A stretch of DNA of 8,524 bases from Bacteroidales bacterium (GTDB lineage: Bacteria; Bacteroidota; Bacteroidia; Bacteroidales; WRGA01), in the NCBI GenBank assembly GCA_031279795.1, contig JAITHZ010000112.1:1-8524 (forward strand). The letters are read 5' to 3'. Positions 6,803 through 8,524 of this stretch are shown here, one piece after another (positions within the stretch are counted from its first letter, which is position 1; each line of letters begins with the position of its first letter). The translations under genes and the position numbers were made by a program. The notes beneath the pieces were generated by a model that saw only the letters and a program-made list of their open reading frames with translations, was not told the DNA's origin and ran no database searches.

Positions 6803-6853
6803 CAATTACAAGAGGTTTCTTATTTAATTATTTAATTATTTAAATTATCTATT

Positions 6854-7249
6854 ATGCCAGTGTTTTATAACAAAGTAGAAAGAGGGAACCCGATGAATCC
6901 CTCGGCGGCAAAAAAATGGTACGCCATATTGAAAACGATCAATCAAGTCGGGGAAAAAGAGGTAGCTGCACAGATTTCCGACGAAACCACGCTCAACCAC
7001 AAAGAGGCGGAAATGGCTTTGTCACAGTTTGAGAAAATCCTGGTGCGTCTGTTATTAGATGGACACAGCGTGCAACTGGGAGATTGGGGTTCGTTCCATT
7101 TGACGTGCAACAGCAATCCAAGCGTAACAAAAGATGACGTAAACGCCAACAACATTCAAAACCTGAATATTCGGTTTACGCCTGGCAAAGAGCTGAAAGC
7201 GGCCATCCAAAAAGCGACATTGATCTATTCCGAAACGATGGTCAGTTAG
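6854..7249 (+). CDS. HU-related (Bacteroidetes-type) DNA-binding protein
   Basis: This 131-residue protein belongs to the HU/IHF-related family common in Bacteroidales. These proteins start M-P-V-x-Y and are longer than classical ~90-residue HU. Residues 1-12 (MPVFYNKVERGN) match that opening, which is why this ATG is preferred over Met14. A helical region follows (~35-70), then GHSVQLGDWGSF (70-81), the HU dimer-core motif, and RFTPGKEL (107-114), which precedes the last helix. The loop between them (~85-105) corresponds to the DNA-binding arms but lacks the canonical RNPxTG. Such proteins bend or coat DNA in the cytoplasm and are often single genes scattered among repeats. It has its own leader and repeat arrays on both sides, so it is probably transcribed separately from the enzymes. 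Its TAG stop codon falls in the first unit of array C. Confidence 0.85.
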   Translation: MPVFYNKVERGNPMNPSAAKKWYAILKTINQVGEKEVAAQISDETTLNHKEAEMALSQFEKILVRLLLDGHSVQLGDWGSFHLTCNSNPSVTKDDVNANNIQNLNIRFTPGKELKAAIQKATLIYSETMVS

Positions 7250-7250
7250 G

Positions 7251-7292
7251 AATTAGGAATTAGGAATTAGGAATTAGGAATTACGAATTACG
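7251..7292 (+). repeat. Heptanucleotide array C, six units abutting the HU stop codon
   Basis: Four AATTAGG units are followed by two AATTACG units. A degenerate unit, AGTTAGG (7244-7250), precedes them and contains the HU stop codon TAG (7247-7249). The orientation is the same as in arrays A, B and D. The AATTACG variant also ends array B and occurs within the ~50-bp direct repeats. Confidence 0.92.
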
Positions 7293-7332
7293 CGTAGACA
7301 ACGGGATGTTTAAGCCTTCGTTGGGATCGTAG

Positions 7333-7352
7333 GGGCGCGATTTATCGCGCCC
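7333..7352. other. GC-rich hairpin GGGCGCGA / TCGCGCCC
   Basis: This is a perfect 8-bp stem around TTTA, 84 bp after the HU stop codon, preceded by GTAG and followed by only TT. It could act as a weak terminator for HU. Its form (GTAGGGGCG...CGCCC) resembles the second hairpin at 7468-7492, so a dispersed palindrome family is at least as likely. Confidence 0.6.
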
Positions 7353-7358
7353 TTCATG

Positions 7359-7441
7359 AATTAAGAATTAAGAATTAAGAATTAAGAATTAAGAATTAAG
7401 AATTAAGAATTAGGAATTAGGAATTAAGAATTAAGAATTAG
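7359..7441 (+). repeat. Heptanucleotide array D, 11 full units plus a partial
   Basis: Seven AATTAAG units, two AATTAGG and two AATTAAG are followed by a partial AATTAG that runs into the 25-bp segment, just as array A does. The run of seven identical units suggests recent slippage or expansion. Confidence 0.95.
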
Positions 7442-7466
7442 AAGGTGACCCTTGTTATACAAACGT
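7442..7466 (+). repeat. 25-bp conserved segment after array D, copy 2 of 2
   Basis: It differs from 6381-6405 at two positions (C to T and T to A, near the left end) and is joined to the heptamer array at the same base. The two composite repeats are 1,061 bp apart and in direct orientation, with the HU-related gene between them. Confidence 0.85.
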
Positions 7467-7467
7467 G

Positions 7468-7492
7468 TAGGGGCGTTGCGCGCCACGCCCTA
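7468..7492. other. GC-rich hairpin TAGGGGCGT / ACGCCCTA
   Basis: TAGGGGCGT (7468-7476) pairs with ACGCCCTA (7485-7492) with one bulged G, around TGCGCGCC. It lies 33 bp before the GH31 start codon and would be in or near its leader. It shares the TAGGGGCG opening with 7332-7352. Confidence 0.55.
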
Positions 7493-7525
7493 CGAATTTG
7501 AAAAGAAATTAACACAAAACAAAAA

Positions 7526-8524
7526 ATGAAAAAAATAACGATATTGATTAGCATGATCTCCTGTTTTTTATCGGGACATGCGTATGAACAGACGCCTCAT
7601 GGGGTGACAGCCACGATTGGCGGCACGAACCTCGAAATCCGGTTTTATTCGCCACAGATTGTTCGCGTTAGCAAATATCCGGCGGGGAAGCCGTTTCGGG
7701 ACGAAAGTTTTTCAGTAATAAAACAACCTGAAAATAAATGTTTTGAACTTTCTCAAAGCAGCAATGTTGTACTGCTGAAAAGCAAAGACTTGGCAGTAAG
7801 CCTCAACCTGCTGACAGGCAACATTGCTTTTGCAGCGTCAGACGGCAGTCCGCTGTTAAGCGAAAAAACATATTCACATCTTTCCCAAACCTTTTTGCTG
7901 GATAAACAAGAGCCGGTTTACGGACTGGGGCAGCAGCAGGAAGGGCGGATGAACCGTCGCGGCGATTCGTTGCTGCTGCGTCAGGAGAACATGAAAATAG
8001 CCATTCCGTTTTTTCAGTCTGTTAAAGGATATGGCGTATTTTGGGATAATTCTTCGGCAACACGGTTTGTAGACAGCCCAAACGGGCTGACGTTCACATC
8101 CGAAGCGGGCGACGGCATGGTGTATTATTTTCTCTGGGGAAGAACGATGGATGGTGTTGTTGCCTGTATGCGCGAGTTGACGGGACAGGCGCCACTTCAT
8201 CCTTTGTGGACGCACGGTTACTGGCAGTCGAAAGAGCGGTATGCAAGCCAGAAGGAATTAGTCGAAACTGTCGAACGTTATCGGGCGCTGGGCGTTCCGC
8301 TGGACGGCATTGTTCAGGACTGGCAATACTGGAGTACCGATAACACGCATTGGAACGCTGTCGAATTCGGAAATCCGGCCTTCCCCAACCCAAAGCAAAT
8401 GGTGGAGGATATACACGGTCTGAATGCACATGTGGCTATATCGGTATGGCCGTCTTTCGGTCCGAATACCGCTATTCACAAAGATTTGAAAAAAAAGAAA
8501 CTATTGCTGAACTTCGATACTTAC
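7526..8524 (+). CDS. Glycoside hydrolase family 31, alpha-xylosidase-like (N-terminal 333 residues)
   Basis: The frame is open from ATG 7526 to the window edge, giving 333 residues of a protein that is usually ~750-950 long. The signal peptide is MKK plus a hydrophobic stretch with probable cleavage SGHA|YEQ after Ala19. Cys13 (MISC) is a weak lipobox alternative. Residues ~25-210 are the GH31 N-terminal beta-sandwich with PVYGLGQ (130-136) and SVKGYGVFWDNS. The barrel opens with QAPLHPLWTHGYWQSKERY (221-239), then LDGIVQDWQYW (259-269) and a DNTHWNAVEFGNPAFPNP stretch. These match Bacteroidetes alpha-xylosidase-type GH31 better than alpha-glucosidases. No PA14 insert is present before the barrel, unlike the xyloglucan enzyme BoGH31A. 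The nucleophile and acid/base aspartates are beyond the window. It would release alpha-linked xylose or glucose from the non-reducing end. The A-rich leader (7501-7525) has no Shine-Dalgarno sequence. Confidence 0.9.
   Translation, partial: MKKITILISMISCFLSGHAYEQTPHGVTATIGGTNLEIRFYSPQIVRVSKYPAGKPFRDESFSVIKQPENKCFELSQSSNVVLLKSKDLAVSLNLLTGNIAFAASDGSPLLSEKTYSHLSQTFLLDKQEPVYGLGQQQEGRMNRRGDSLLLRQENMKIAIPFFQSVKGYGVFWDNSSATRFVDSPNGLTFTSEAGDGMVYYFLWGRTMDGVVACMRELTGQAPLHPLWTHGYWQSKERYASQKELVETVERYRALGVPLDGIVQDWQYWSTDNTHWNAVEFGNPAFPNPKQMVEDIHGLNAHVAISVWPSFGPNTAIHKDLKKKKLLLNFDTY

Overview
The window looks like chromosomal DNA of a Bacteroidales bacterium. It holds part of a polysaccharide-utilization locus (PUL), entirely on the + strand. 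The evidence is a SusD/RagB-like C-terminus, Bacteroidetes-type lipoproteins, a protein with a type IX secretion (T9SS) sorting domain, two carbohydrate-active enzymes (GH3 and GH31), a Bacteroidetes-type HU-related protein, and A/T-rich leaders without Shine-Dalgarno sequences. Most Bacteroides species lack T9SS, so a T9SS-bearing relative (Porphyromonas, Tannerella, Paludibacter or Dysgonomonas-like, or an uncultured gut lineage) fits better. I cannot name a genus from sequence alone.

Layout. 1-92: the end of a SusD-like glycan-binding lipoprotein. 116-1321: a lipoprotein with a GH99/GH71-like (WbsX-like) barrel whose C-terminal signature lacks the two glutamates of GH99 enzymes. 1322-1683: a gene-free stretch with a 215-bp element that has inverted ends. 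1684-3561: a secreted right-handed beta-helix protein with FxxN/GGA repeats and a T9SS sorting domain. 3561-6275: a GH3 glycosidase lipoprotein with a PA14 insert, its start codon overlapping the previous stop codon. 6270-6853: dense repeats, consisting of heptanucleotide arrays, a GC-rich hairpin, and six 22-bp tandem units between ~50-bp direct repeats. 6854-7249: a small HU-related DNA-binding protein. 7251-7492: more heptanucleotide arrays and GC-rich hairpins. 7526-8524: the first 333 residues of a GH31 enzyme, probably alpha-xylosidase-like, cut by the window edge.

How the genes may work together (inference). The SusD-like protein and the GH99-like lipoprotein would capture glycan at the cell surface. 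The T9SS beta-helix protein would bind or cleave polysaccharide outside the cell. GH3 and GH31 would trim beta- and alpha-linked sugars from the oligosaccharides. GH3 plus GH31 occurs in xyloglucan loci, but no diagnostic endo-xyloglucanase is visible, so the substrate is open.

The most unusual part is 6270-7466. An HU-related gene with its own iteron-like array sits between two PUL enzymes. It is bordered on both sides by the same composite repeat, a heptamer array followed by a conserved 25-bp segment. The heptamer arrays carry stop codons in all six frames and begin exactly at the stop codons of GH3 and HU.
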